DNA of 64,000 nt from contig NZ_LDPV02000018.1 of assembly GCF_001038425.2 (NCBI RefSeq), positions 1-64,000 on the forward strand, written 5' to 3'. A program made the translations under genes and the position numbers. Every line of letters starts with the position of its first letter. The stretch's first letter is position 1. The notes below the pieces were generated by a model. That model made no database searches. It had not been told where the DNA came from and was given only the letters and a program-made list of their open reading frames with translations. The stretch is from Ornithinibacillus contaminans (GTDB taxonomy: Bacteria > Bacillota > Bacilli > Bacillales > Amphibacillaceae). This document shows, one piece after another, positions 53,947 through 61,831 of the stretch.

Positions 53947-55015
53947 AAATCAAAATATCCGGATTAGCAAAGTTACTCATATTCACAAACGGCGTACTGG
54001 CATCAAGTTTTCCCTTAATTTGTCTTATCATTACACGCTCGCCCGCTAGCCACTTGCCGAAATCGATGATAACTGGTTTCTGGTCTCCGCCGATCGAAAA
54101 CCATGCTTTCATCTCCTTAGGAAAATATGCCGACGTATGCAAGGTGCCTGCCCAAGCCCCATACTTGGATGAAAATACCCCTTTATCCATATCATTCATC
54201 ATTCGAAACGCCTCATAGCCATTTACGAGATCCTTTTCTTGCCGCTGCATCACCTGTTGCCTTTGCATCGATTCATCCATGCGATAACGATTTTCCTCGG
54301 TTAGCTTATCGAAATGGTTCGTACACGTATTGGACTGGTGGAAATCAACTCTTCTTGGGGAAGCTTCTACCACATAGGTTGCTCCTAGCTTATCTAACAG
54401 GACATAACTAAAGGAATGTCGATGTGGTATCTCCTTTAGCATAGCTACTGCCTCATCAACACTTGCGCAAGCCTCCAATATAATCCGCCCAACCATGTTA
54501 CAAACAAAACCACTACCTGACTTCTTCCGATTAACAAAGTTATAGCCGACCGCTAAGCCTTTTTCATTCAAGCCATCAATTCGACCAGTAATTTGCATTG
54601 ATGGTCCCACCATGGCATAGCCCTGATCTGTTGGTTGATGGAGCATATACCGCCCCTCATAAGAAGCCGGATGGTTATCGTAATTACGAATCATATAATC
54701 TGACCCGGTAAAAATCGAACAGCCGCTTCTCCCGTATTCTAAATAATAGCCACCAAACTCTCGAACGGCATCATAAATATTCCATCCTAAGGCGTCCGCT
54801 AGCCCCTCCAGTTCATCCCAAATTCCCGGAGCAAACTGCATAATAGCAGCCTTTACTTCCTGTTCATCTATCGTAAAATGGTACCGCCTCTTTGCACCCC
54901 ATTGCTTCTTTCGATTCGGCAAGATTGGAGAATCCTTCAATAGCTCCCCTTGCATCCGACCAAAATCATAGTGACTGCCACGAAACTGAATAATGTCACT
55001 GTATACCTGTTCCAT
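53945..55015 (-). CDS. C45-type Ntn-hydrolase (acyl-CoA:6-APA acyltransferase-like)
   Basis: This 356-residue protein is of the autoprocessing peptidase C45 family, which includes isopenicillin acyltransferase. The presumed nucleophile is C99 in YGRSGCSIFTGSDYMIRNYD; cleavage before it would free the catalytic Cys. RYMLHQPTDQGYAM, DGLNEKGLAVGYNFVNRK and TCTNHFDKLTEENRYR are further family blocks. It probably hydrolyses or transfers an acyl-amide, substrate unknown. AGGAGAG precedes the ATG. No biosynthetic cluster adjoins it. Confidence 0.85.
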   Translation of the reverse strand: MEQVYSDIIQFRGSHYDFGRMQGELLKDSPILPNRKKQWGAKRRYHFTIDEQEVKAAIMQFAPGIWDELEGLADALGWNIYDAVREFGGYYLEYGRSGCSIFTGSDYMIRNYDNHPASYEGRYMLHQPTDQGYAMVGPSMQITGRIDGLNEKGLAVGYNFVNRKKSGSGFVCNMVGRIILEACASVDEAVAMLKEIPHRHSFSYVLLDKLGATYVVEASPRRVDFHQSNTCTNHFDKLTEENRYRMDESMQRQQVMQRQEKDLVNGYEAFRMMNDMDKGVFSSKYGAWAGTLHTSAYFPKEMKAWFSIGGDQKPVIIDFGKWLAGERVMIRQIKGKLDASTPFVNMSNFANPDILI

Positions 55016-55160
55016 AATGTCTCTCCTCAGGATTTCTTTTCATGTAGCTAACAGTTTACTTTATTTTTCATTCGAAAGAAAAAATTATGCTTTTGTGCTT
55101 CACTTATAACGTTATAACGGTTTTAATAGTATAAACAAATATAACAAAGGAGTTGATAAC

Positions 55161-55408
55161 ATGAGCAGACACGAGCGTAAGTTATCGAAGATAATAGTTA
55201 TGGGATAACCCTCCCAAAAGAAATGTTACTTGAAGCTGGAATATCCTATGGGGATAATATCCAGATTGAACAAAGGAATGGAGAAATAGTGCTAAGTAAA
55301 AAAGAAGAAATTAAGCTTCCAAAAGGGATTAGCGCAGACTTTTTTGAAGTGTTAGAACGTAATACAAACAAGCACGAAGAGACCATTCGTGATTTGGTGG
55401 ATCGCTAA
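55161..55408 (+). pseudogene. AbrB/MazE-type antitoxin, frameshifted near its start
   Basis: AAAGGAG lies 8 bases before ATG 55161, which opens SRHERKLSKIIVMG then stop. Shifting frame after RHERK gives VIEDNSYGITLPKEMLLEAG then ISYGDNIQIEQRNGEIVLSK, the swapped-hairpin pattern of AbrB/MazE antitoxins, ending at 55408 in TAATG with the toxin start. One missing G in CGTAAGTTATC would account for it. A 61-residue product from ATG 55223 lacks the first DNA-binding strand, so DNA binding should fail, while the toxin-binding C-terminus may survive. Confidence 0.75.
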
Positions 55409-55809
55409 TGCGATATTTAACTTATAAAGAAGTTGCCGCGATTAACCAATACGTGATTGAACGTTTTAGCCCCGGTGAACAAATCGGAATTAAATCACCG
55501 GAACTATTAGACTCTGCAGTACACCGACCACAACAATCTGCTTTTGGTAAAGATGCCTATGAAACCGGAACCGTCTTTGAAAAAGCAGGTGCACTTTTCG
55601 AATCAATTGCCCAAAATCATTCCTTTCACAATGCAAACAAACGAACAACATTCTTGTCTCTCATGCAATTCTTATCCTATAACGGGTATGATTTTGAGAT
55701 GAATAGCCAGAAAGAGCAAGCTGACTTCACCGTAAACGTCGTTAATAAAAAGTACGGGTTTCAAACAATGGTCTCTATTATTGAGAAGCATTGCACTAAG
55801 GTTGACTAA
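55408..55809 (+). CDS. doc: Doc-family toxin (death-on-curing, Fic fold)
   Basis: This 133-residue Fic/Doc protein phosphorylates elongation factor Tu in the studied P1 Doc, stopping translation. The active loop is HSFHNANKRTTFLSLMQFL (H71 and N77-K78-R79, matching HxFx(D/N)xNKR). It begins LTYKEVAAINQYVIERFSPG and has the IKSPELLDSAVHRPQQSAFG block of Doc proteins. The toxin is intact although its antitoxin is frameshifted. The gene follows it by TAATG overlap. Confidence 0.9.
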   Translation: MRYLTYKEVAAINQYVIERFSPGEQIGIKSPELLDSAVHRPQQSAFGKDAYETGTVFEKAGALFESIAQNHSFHNANKRTTFLSLMQFLSYNGYDFEMNSQKEQADFTVNVVNKKYGFQTMVSIIEKHCTKVD

Positions 55810-55821
55810 TTAACTATGAAA

Positions 55822-55865
55822 GGGTATCGCTACAGTCCATATGACCATTGCGATACCCAATTTTA
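55822..55865 (+). terminator. Probable intrinsic terminator
   Basis: GGGTATCGC and GCGATACCC pair around 19 nt, followed by AATTTTAATT. Confidence 0.7.
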
Positions 55866-55958
55866 ATTACTCTTCATTAACGCCCCACTTCGTCTAGCCG
55901 CCCTTTCCATAAACGTAACGAAGAATAGGGAAACAATTAAATAACCAGCTCCAATTAC
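55863..55958 (-). pseudogene. 3' scrap of a membrane-protein gene
   Basis: A 31-codon tail without a start encodes VIGAGYLIVSLFFVTFMERA then ARRSGALMKSN and a stop. A final membrane helix followed by a basic tail is the usual end of amino-acid ABC permeases, but the parent cannot be fixed. It lies in the 260-bp gap between the doc and ktrB genes. Confidence 0.45.
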
Positions 55959-56069
55959 TTATTCCTTCATAATAGTACAAAACGAAAGAAACTTACTGTT
56001 TGTTTTAAAAGCAAAAACCCGGTAAGCCCAATGCCTACCAGGTTTAAAAATGATATAAGTCTGTTTATT

Positions 56070-57410
56070 TTACCCCACAATAATCCGTTCTGTCGGATAA
56101 TTGTAGCTCACCTCTTTTGCGTCACGATGGAAAATAAATATGAACGATAGAATTCCAATCCTTCCAATAAACATTAGCGCAATAATGACAATCTTTCCAA
56201 CGGTACTAAGGTCTGCGGTTATCCCCATCGAAAGCCCCGTCGTTCCAAATGCTGAACTCACTTCAAACATGAGCTGCATTAAGGTAAAGTTCTCCGTTTC
56301 CGTTAAAATAACAAGCCCGATAAAGCAGATTAATACCGCTAAAAAACTCACGACAACAGACTTTCGAATATCATCCTCATGGATTTCACGTCCAAACACC
56401 TTCACATGCTTTTGCCCTTTTGCAAACGAAAAAATCACTAATAAAATAACAGCAAATGTCGTTGTCCTTATCCCCCCACCAACGGAACTTGGTGATGCAC
56501 CAATAAACATTAAGAAACATAGTGCCAATAACGTAGGATTCGAAAATTGGCTAACATCCAACGTTGCTAATCCACCATTCCGCGTGGAAGATGACTGAAA
56601 GAACGCATAGAAAAATGATTCATGCCAGCTCTTTCCTGCGAAAAAATGAGTCGCTTCAAATACTAAGATAATGATAGTTCCAAATGCCATTAGGGCAAAA
56701 AAAGTGATCGTTGTTAGTTTGGTATATAACGTAAAGCGAAATCTAGCGCTATTTCTATGATTTTTAATAAAATCTTTCACTTCAATTAGAACTGGAAACC
56801 CAATAGCCCCTAGCGTTAACAAAATTATATTGATGGCTTGGACAAAGTAGTCATGCGCAAAAGGAATTAATGAATTCCCTGTTATATCGAATCCTGCATT
56901 GGTTGTTGCACTAACCGAAGCAAATAGCCCTTGTAAATATGCTTCTTGCCAAGTAGGGAAATACTGTAGAAAATAGGTCCCTAAAATAATCGTTCCAAAT
57001 AACTCAATTAGGATTATCATTGATAAAATTTGCTTCATCAACTTAACCAAGCCCGATAGCTGTGATTGGTTTTGATCGGTACTAATTAATTGTCTTTCCT
57101 TTAACCCAATTTTCTTTCCCATTACAAGCCAGAAAAATGTACCTAGCGTCATAATACCGATTCCACCAAATTGAAGAATAAATAATAGAATTATGATACC
57201 AGGAGTGCTAAAGGTATCCACTACAGACACTGTGGATAATCCTGTAACACTTATCGCACTAACAGCAGTAAATAAAGCATCTAGGAATGTAAACGCAACG
57301 CCAGATTTCAATGCAATCGGTAAGCTAAGTAGCCCAACCGAAATAATCACCGCAAAAAAATAGAATAAAACAATGATTTGTGCAGGACGTAAATTTAAAT
57401 TCTTGATCAT
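56070..57410 (-). CDS. ktrB: Potassium uptake channel subunit KtrB (TrkH/KtrB family)
   Basis: This 446-residue membrane subunit imports potassium together with a cytoplasmic KtrA-type ring. Four pore loops are visible near DALFTAVSAISVTGLSTVSV, ASVSATTNAGFDITGN, FQSSSTRNGGLATLD and SSAFGTTGLSMGITADLS; SSTRNGG, with NGG rather than a classical TGF, is the least typical. A c-di-AMP riboswitch precedes it, as with B. subtilis ktrAB, so it is off when c-di-AMP is high. No ktrA adjoins it. Confidence 0.94.
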   Translation of the reverse strand: MIKNLNLRPAQIIVLFYFFAVIISVGLLSLPIALKSGVAFTFLDALFTAVSAISVTGLSTVSVVDTFSTPGIIILLFILQFGGIGIMTLGTFFWLVMGKKIGLKERQLISTDQNQSQLSGLVKLMKQILSMIILIELFGTIILGTYFLQYFPTWQEAYLQGLFASVSATTNAGFDITGNSLIPFAHDYFVQAINIILLTLGAIGFPVLIEVKDFIKNHRNSARFRFTLYTKLTTITFFALMAFGTIIILVFEATHFFAGKSWHESFFYAFFQSSSTRNGGLATLDVSQFSNPTLLALCFLMFIGASPSSVGGGIRTTTFAVILLVIFSFAKGQKHVKVFGREIHEDDIRKSVVVSFLAVLICFIGLVILTETENFTLMQLMFEVSSAFGTTGLSMGITADLSTVGKIVIIALMFIGRIGILSFIFIFHRDAKEVSYNYPTERIIVG

Positions 57411-57433
57411 GTGTATTTCCCCTTTACCAAGTC

Positions 57434-57462
57434 AAAAAGACCATCTCAAATAAAATGGTCTT
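57434..57462 (-). terminator. Riboswitch-controlled terminator before ktrB
   Basis: Minus strand: AAGACCATTTTATTTGAGATGGTCTTTTT, a hairpin with a T-run between the c-di-AMP aptamer and the ktrB start; presumably the expression platform. Confidence 0.88.
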
Positions 57463-57640
57463 AGGTTATCCGCGGACCTTTTCTCTATCCATCCATAACG
57501 CTTACGAGGTTAGCTGTCGGATTAGGGATTTAGAGTACCCCCTCTTACTAAGTAAGATTCACCCCTGATAGCAAGTACGCTATCCATAATGGTTCCCCCG
57601 CTCAAGAGAAGTCCTTGATTAAGCGATTAAAAAGGTTGTA
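57463..57640 (-). promoter_or_regulatory. c-di-AMP riboswitch (ydaO/yuaA type)
   Basis: On the minus strand the conserved blocks appear in order: CGCTTAATC, TTGAGCGGGGGAACC, GGGGTGAATC, GAGGGGGTACTCTAAATCCC and CCGACAGCTAACCTCGTAAGCG. These are the signature of the ydaO element, which binds c-di-AMP and turns off potassium and osmolyte genes by termination. Confidence 0.93.
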
Positions 57641-57660
57641 TTTTTCTATTTAATAAGGAA

Positions 57661-57689
57661 AATCTACTCCTGTTTTTCGTAATTGTCAA
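57661..57689 (-). promoter_or_regulatory. Promoter of the ktrB transcript
   Basis: Minus strand: -35 TTGACA and -10 TAGATT with a 17-bp spacer, about 20 bp ahead of the c-di-AMP aptamer. Confidence 0.75.
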
Positions 57690-57810
57690 CACCCTTTTCA
57701 GAAGTCTCACATGGACATTCATCCAAAAAAAGAACTGAATCCATAGCGAATTCAGCCCATCAAATTTTCTTTGTATTTGCCCGTCCACGATATCCTGGGA
57801 AAATACTATT

Positions 57811-57858
57811 TAATGTAAAAAGCGTTGGCACATGATGCAGCCAGCGCTTTTTACATTA
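57811..57858 (-). terminator. Intrinsic terminator of the isochorismatase-like gene
   Basis: AATGTAAAAAGCGCTGG and CCAACGCTTTTTACATTA form an almost perfect stem around a 12-nt loop. Confidence 0.92.
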
Positions 57859-57875
57859 CTTATCTAATTTGCATG

Positions 57876-58409
57876 TTAATCCACCGCTATTTTAGCGAAT
57901 TCAATCTCCTTTGTTTCCTTAAGCGTAGCAAAGGTATTGCCCAACACGCTATTATGGTGCTCCATAATTTGTTTTGCGCTTAATGTTTCCGTGTCAAACG
58001 TCCGATGGGCATCCTTCACCAGTGTAACGTCATAGCCAAGACTAAAGGCACGGCGAGTTGACGTATCAATACAATACTCTGTCTGACTTCCAACAATCAC
58101 GAGATGTCGAATATCTTCAGCCTGAAGTTTTTCCTGTAGATCCGTTTCACAAAAAGAATCTGGTGTACGCTTTTGAACAATAACCTCGCCCTCATTTGGC
58201 GCAATAGAAGAATGAATTTCCCAAGGCGTCGTTCCAGCAATAAATTCTTCGTCATTGTGCTGCACATAAAAGATTGGCACATTCGCTGCACGAGCCTTAC
58301 GAATTAAGACTTGAATATTCTTTAGCTGTTGTTCGCCATCATAAATAGGAAACGATTCATCAAACATGCCATTTTGCACATCAATTATCAATAGTGCTGT
58401 CTTATTCAT
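57876..58409 (-). CDS. Isochorismatase-family cysteine hydrolase
   Basis: This 177-residue alpha/beta hydrolase has the Asp-Lys-Cys triad D10 (ALLIIDVQNGMF), K80 (IVQKRTPDSF) and C113 (GSQTEYCIDTSTRRAF). Members cleave amide or ester bonds (nicotinamide, ureido compounds, isochorismate). The TEYCIDTSTRRA block is typical of the nicotinamidase-like general group rather than PncA itself. ATG 58409 follows GAGGAGAG; a longer frame would include the ribosome site. No partner gene is visible. Confidence 0.9.
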   Translation of the reverse strand: MNKTALLIIDVQNGMFDESFPIYDGEQQLKNIQVLIRKARAANVPIFYVQHNDEEFIAGTTPWEIHSSIAPNEGEVIVQKRTPDSFCETDLQEKLQAEDIRHLVIVGSQTEYCIDTSTRRAFSLGYDVTLVKDAHRTFDTETLSAKQIMEHHNSVLGNTFATLKETKEIEFAKIAVD

Positions 58410-58501
58410 TATAATCTCTCCTCTTCTAAACATATCTTATTTAAAGAATTCGACATGTTTAAGAGAAACCCTTCAAATTTCTTGCGCATAGATTCAAGTA
58501 T

Positions 58502-59734
58502 CTACCGCTGATCCCGAAATATCTTTTTTTGAGCAGGAGAGAAGCTAACGATCAATAATATAATAGAAAAAATGATCATTATGAAAACCCCCAGTATTAC
58601 AGCGCCCTTAACAGAAATAAAATTAGTGGCTGCCCCCAAAATACTTGTTGCTACGATAATAAATATTGCTTCGATAAAACCATATATACTTCCAATTCGA
58701 CCCATTATATTAGTAGGTATATTATTTTGATAAAATGTTAAAAATCCTGTGTTAGCAAAAGCGGTGAAAAACGCTAGAACAAAAAAACCAATTCCCGCCC
58801 CTATAAACGAATGTGAAAAGGCATAGATACTATATCCAATCGATACCAATAATGTCCCCATTCCAATCAAAAAGGATATCCTCATCTTATGAATGAATAG
58901 TGCGTTCACAATCGCTCCAGCTAAAATGCCTGCCCCAGCAATAGCCACCAGGAAACCATACTCACTGTTAGTTAATGACAACACCTGTTTAGCAAATACT
59001 GCTTCAAGTGAATCAACTGCACTTGCCATAATCACCATCACAAAGCTAAACAAAAAGTAAATGGTCACAATATAACGATGTTTACGACTAAATATAAGCA
59101 CTAAACGCCAATCCCGCTTCATGTCCCTAATGGAAAATTTACTACTAGGAATCGAAACTGGCCCTTGGTTTTCCAAATCGGGCATGAACACCATAATGGC
59201 TCCAGCTAACAACAATGCTACTGCATTTGTATAGATGGAAATTGTTGGTGTACCAATAAGAAACAATACCCCAGCAACCGCAGGTCCAATTAGAAATGCC
59301 CCTGAATTTATTAAGCTATGAAATGCATTAAATCGTTTTCTAGTTTCTATCGGTATTAATTTTGTTGTATAAGTCATGGAGGTTGGATCGAACATGGAAC
59401 TAGCCATGTTTATTAGTAACACAGCCAAATAGATTAATGGAATAGAAGCCATAAAAGGCAATAATGCGATGCAAATAGCTCTGGCTAAGTTAAGTAGTAT
59501 CATTAATTTTCGCTTATTAGAGCGATCGATAATACTACCCGCCCAAAAATTCGTTACCAGCGTAGCCAACGGTTTAACGATATAAAGACCCGTTACCGCA
59601 ATTGGTGAACCCGTCATATCTAACACGATTAGATTCAAAGCTATAAAATAAATCCATTCTCCGACTGAAGATATCCCAATAATTAATAATAAAAGCGATG
59701 GATATCGCCATGAAGTAGCTGCACTTTCTCTCAT
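58502..59734 (-). CDS. MFS transporter under T-box control
   Basis: This 410-residue, roughly 12-helix major facilitator protein has its motif A between helices 2 and 3 as GSIIDRSNKRKLMI. The general pattern (two six-helix halves, with a loop near residues 190-215) is that of the MefA/macrolide-efflux-like group. A T-box leader lies directly upstream with only the terminator between, so its expression should follow the charging of one tRNA. That fits an amino-acid or peptide transporter better than a drug pump. GGAGGAG precedes the ATG. Confidence 0.88.
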   Translation of the reverse strand: MRESAATSWRYPSLLLLIIGISSVGEWIYFIALNLIVLDMTGSPIAVTGLYIVKPLATLVTNFWAGSIIDRSNKRKLMILLNLARAICIALLPFMASIPLIYLAVLLINMASSMFDPTSMTYTTKLIPIETRKRFNAFHSLINSGAFLIGPAVAGVLFLIGTPTISIYTNAVALLLAGAIMVFMPDLENQGPVSIPSSKFSIRDMKRDWRLVLIFSRKHRYIVTIYFLFSFVMVIMASAVDSLEAVFAKQVLSLTNSEYGFLVAIAGAGILAGAIVNALFIHKMRISFLIGMGTLLVSIGYSIYAFSHSFIGAGIGFFVLAFFTAFANTGFLTFYQNNIPTNIMGRIGSIYGFIEAIFIIVATSILGAATNFISVKGAVILGVFIMIIFSIILLIVSFSPAQKKIFRDQR

Positions 59735-59777
59735 GGTATTTCTCCTCCATTCTAATCACTGTAAATGAACAAAATAA

Positions 59778-60085
59778 AAAAAATCTCACCCCCAAGACCT
59801 TAAGTCTTAGGGACGAGATTTTGTAGAATCTAGTATCGTGGTGCCACCCTAGTTTATTAATATGTCACCATATTAATCTCTTCAAGTACTGCAAAAGGAA
59901 CATTTCGCTAATACTCTAGCCCTATAACAGGAGCACCTGTCACGCCATCATTTATCAAATCCAACGTGATGCTCAGAGGCTTGTTTCAATGAATTAATTC
60001 ATACCCCTTTTCACCATCCGGGGCTCTCTACTATGAATCCGGTTCATTTACTCTTCTCTTCATCGCATTTTAGCTTCAATTGGTA
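59778..60085 (-). promoter_or_regulatory. T-box leader with terminator
   Basis: Minus strand: the T-box AGGGTGGCACCACG is exact (59836-59849 on the plus strand). Stem I has AGAGAG and the AGTA / GAA S-turn around AATGAA...TTCATT. The terminator pairs AAATCTCGTCCCTAAGAC with GTCTTGGGGGTGAGATTT before a T-run. After the GAA the next bases are A-CAA-G, so the specifier by analogy with glyQS would be CAA (Gln). The TGGC bulge expects a tRNA with discriminator G, which fits. AGC (Ser) is the main alternative. Confidence 0.9.
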
Positions 60086-60094
60086 ATTTTAGCT

Positions 60095-60123
60095 ATTCTA
60101 TCATTTCAACAGAAAAAAAACAA
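60095..60123 (-). promoter_or_regulatory. Promoter of the T-box transcript
   Basis: Minus strand: -35 TTGTTT and -10 TAGAAT with a 17-bp spacer, located some 15 bp upstream of the leader. Confidence 0.65.
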
Positions 60124-60160
60124 TGCACTACTATTCTCTAATTCCTCATAAATAAGTGTC

Positions 60161-61075
60161 TTAGTCAGCTAGCGCACGCTCTATAGTCGCTCTTGCCTCA
60201 TCTACCACCCGCGCATCTTGTTCATCGATTGCCTGCATCATAATCAATATAGGAATATAGATAGCAATCAATCGAGCTAATCGCTTCGATTCCTCATCTA
60301 TCTCACCATATTCCATGAAAAAATCCGCACGCGTTTCTGGCGGTAAAAAGCTATACACAACATTCAAGTCACATGCAGGATGCCCAATATTCACATCTCC
60401 CCAATCAATAATCCCTGAAATTATGCCATCCTGATCAACCAGCATATTTTTAAAATGGAGATCCCCATGAAGGAGTACATTCTTTGGTTTCACACGGTCT
60501 ACATTAAGCTCATCTAAATATTTGGTTAGTTCGTTATACACTTCTTCACTAAAATGAGTGCCGATATCAGAAATGAATTGCTGTAATCTCTCTTTACGCG
60601 CCGCAATATCCGTAAGATTTCGATGATCCTGTTGAATACCATTTTCTACAGCAATTTGCTCGGGGACTGAATGTAACCCTCGTAAAAATTTAGCCAGTTT
60701 TTTGGAAGAAGCTGTACGTTGCGCGTCAGTCAACCCAATTGGAAATTCTCCTGGTAAATAGGTATACCCTAAAAATGGCGCAGGATATCCATCATCCGCC
60801 TGTCCAAAAAATAACGGTATCGGATAAGGAATCGATAGAAAATCCTTCAGCTTCGGTAGAATGTTCCCCTCCACCTTTAACAAGTTGATGGCAATTTCTC
60901 TTCTCGGAAAGCGAAATACATATTCGTTGCCGACAGTAAAAACCGTATTATCCCATCCATTCCCGAGTTTTTGTATTATTTTCGATCCTAGTTCCGGAAA
61001 TTGATTACTAATTAATTGATATGCCAACTCTTCTGATACTTCCCACTGCGCATCCCATTGATTTGAAATTTCCAT
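60161..61075 (-). CDS. APH-family phosphotransferase (aminoglycoside/macrolide kinase-like)
   Basis: This 304-residue kinase-fold protein has the N-lobe Gly-rich region LGNGWDNTVFTVGNEYVFRF and lysine-containing strand, the catalytic VLLHGDLHFKNMLVD (HGDxHxxN) and the Mg-binding IIDWGDVNIGHPACDL. The GNGWDNTVF pattern is that of the macrolide 2'-phosphotransferase (Mph)/APH group. Chromosomal members often have unknown substrates; resistance is not proved by sequence. It is monocistronic. Confidence 0.88.
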   Translation of the reverse strand: MEISNQWDAQWEVSEELAYQLISNQFPELGSKIIQKLGNGWDNTVFTVGNEYVFRFPRREIAINLLKVEGNILPKLKDFLSIPYPIPLFFGQADDGYPAPFLGYTYLPGEFPIGLTDAQRTASSKKLAKFLRGLHSVPEQIAVENGIQQDHRNLTDIAARKERLQQFISDIGTHFSEEVYNELTKYLDELNVDRVKPKNVLLHGDLHFKNMLVDQDGIISGIIDWGDVNIGHPACDLNVVYSFLPPETRADFFMEYGEIDEESKRLARLIAIYIPILIMMQAIDEQDARVVDEARATIERALAD

Positions 61076-61420
61076 TACCTTACCGCCTTTCTACGCTATA
61101 AAATTCTTACCTAGTTATTACTTGAATTGAAACACGAAAGTATACTTCTGCTTGCTTACTAATACTATTTTAAATTGTTCCTCAATTATATTTGTGAACT
61201 ATAACTATTTTAGATAATTCATTTGGTAATATCTATAAATCTAATATATATTTTTTATTTTTTAAAAATTTACTATTGTTTATTTATTTAAAAAATGTTA
61301 ATATTTGTTTAATAAGAAAGAAGGATATAAATACCGTAAACTTCTAGAATTAACTAAAAAAATCACTTACAAAATCAGTCATAATTTCAAGTATATAAAT
61401 ATAAAAAGGAGAGAGTTTTC
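61076..61420. other. AT-rich 345-bp intergenic region
   Basis: The stretch is very AT-rich, particularly 61235-61320. I see no gene, strong hairpin or repeat array. AGGAGAGAG (61408-61416) is the ribosome site of the next gene; TATAAA (61395-61400) is too near it to be a convincing -10. The base composition differs from the genes to its left, consistent with an acquired block starting here. Confidence 0.6.
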
Positions 61421-61822
61421 ATGAAAAAGATTCTTTTTACATTACTATGTGCTACTGGTTTTGTTTTATTTTATGGAACTATAACATTTGCCAGTGAAAG
61501 TGAACTAGATTCAACTAGTTCAAAGAAAGAAGTTAGTATACAAGCAGGAGTTGAAGCGTATCTAAGTCCATCTAAGCTTTCTACTTCTCATTTAACGTGG
61601 GAAACTATAAGAGTAGGCACAAATGTTGGAGGAGTTTCTACTTTTTATTTTAATCCCGGCGATGGTTCATCTATAAAATCAGGAAACGCAGTTAGTAGAA
61701 GAGACTTTAGTCATAGGTGGAGTGTAAGAACTTTAACTACATTTACAACAAGCGGTAGAGCAATAAGCGAAGAATATGGTCCTAGCCCTTGGTTTTATGG
61801 CACTGCAACCGTAACTTATTAG
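61421..61822 (+). CDS. Secreted small protein, bacteriocin-like candidate
   Basis: This 133-residue protein has a clear signal peptide: KKILFTLLCATGFVLFYGTI, followed by TFAS as the likely cleavage region. The mature part is rich in Ser, Thr, Gly and aromatics, has no Cys, and ends SGRAISEEYGPSPWFYGTAT. Size, export signal, the Ser/Gly/aromatic C-terminus and the FtsX-like permease 10 bp downstream recall lactococcin-972-type loci, but the family motif is not clearly present. No function is assigned. Confidence 0.7.
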   Translation: MKKILFTLLCATGFVLFYGTITFASESELDSTSSKKEVSIQAGVEAYLSPSKLSTSHLTWETIRVGTNVGGVSTFYFNPGDGSSIKSGNAVSRRDFSHRWSVRTLTTFTTSGRAISEEYGPSPWFYGTATVTY

Positions 61823-61831
61823 GGGAAAACC

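Noticed and set aside
56140-56598. 152-codon plus-strand frame inside ktrB
   Set aside because: It is antisense to a well-supported gene, with no ribosome site and no recognisable protein pattern. Similar long shadows occur opposite copA, the SulP gene and the mnt permeases.
61421-61822. Firm assignment to the lactococcin 972 family
   Set aside because: Size, signal peptide and gene context fit, but the characteristic W-x-YG and SxYxH motifs are not clearly present, so only a candidate is reported.
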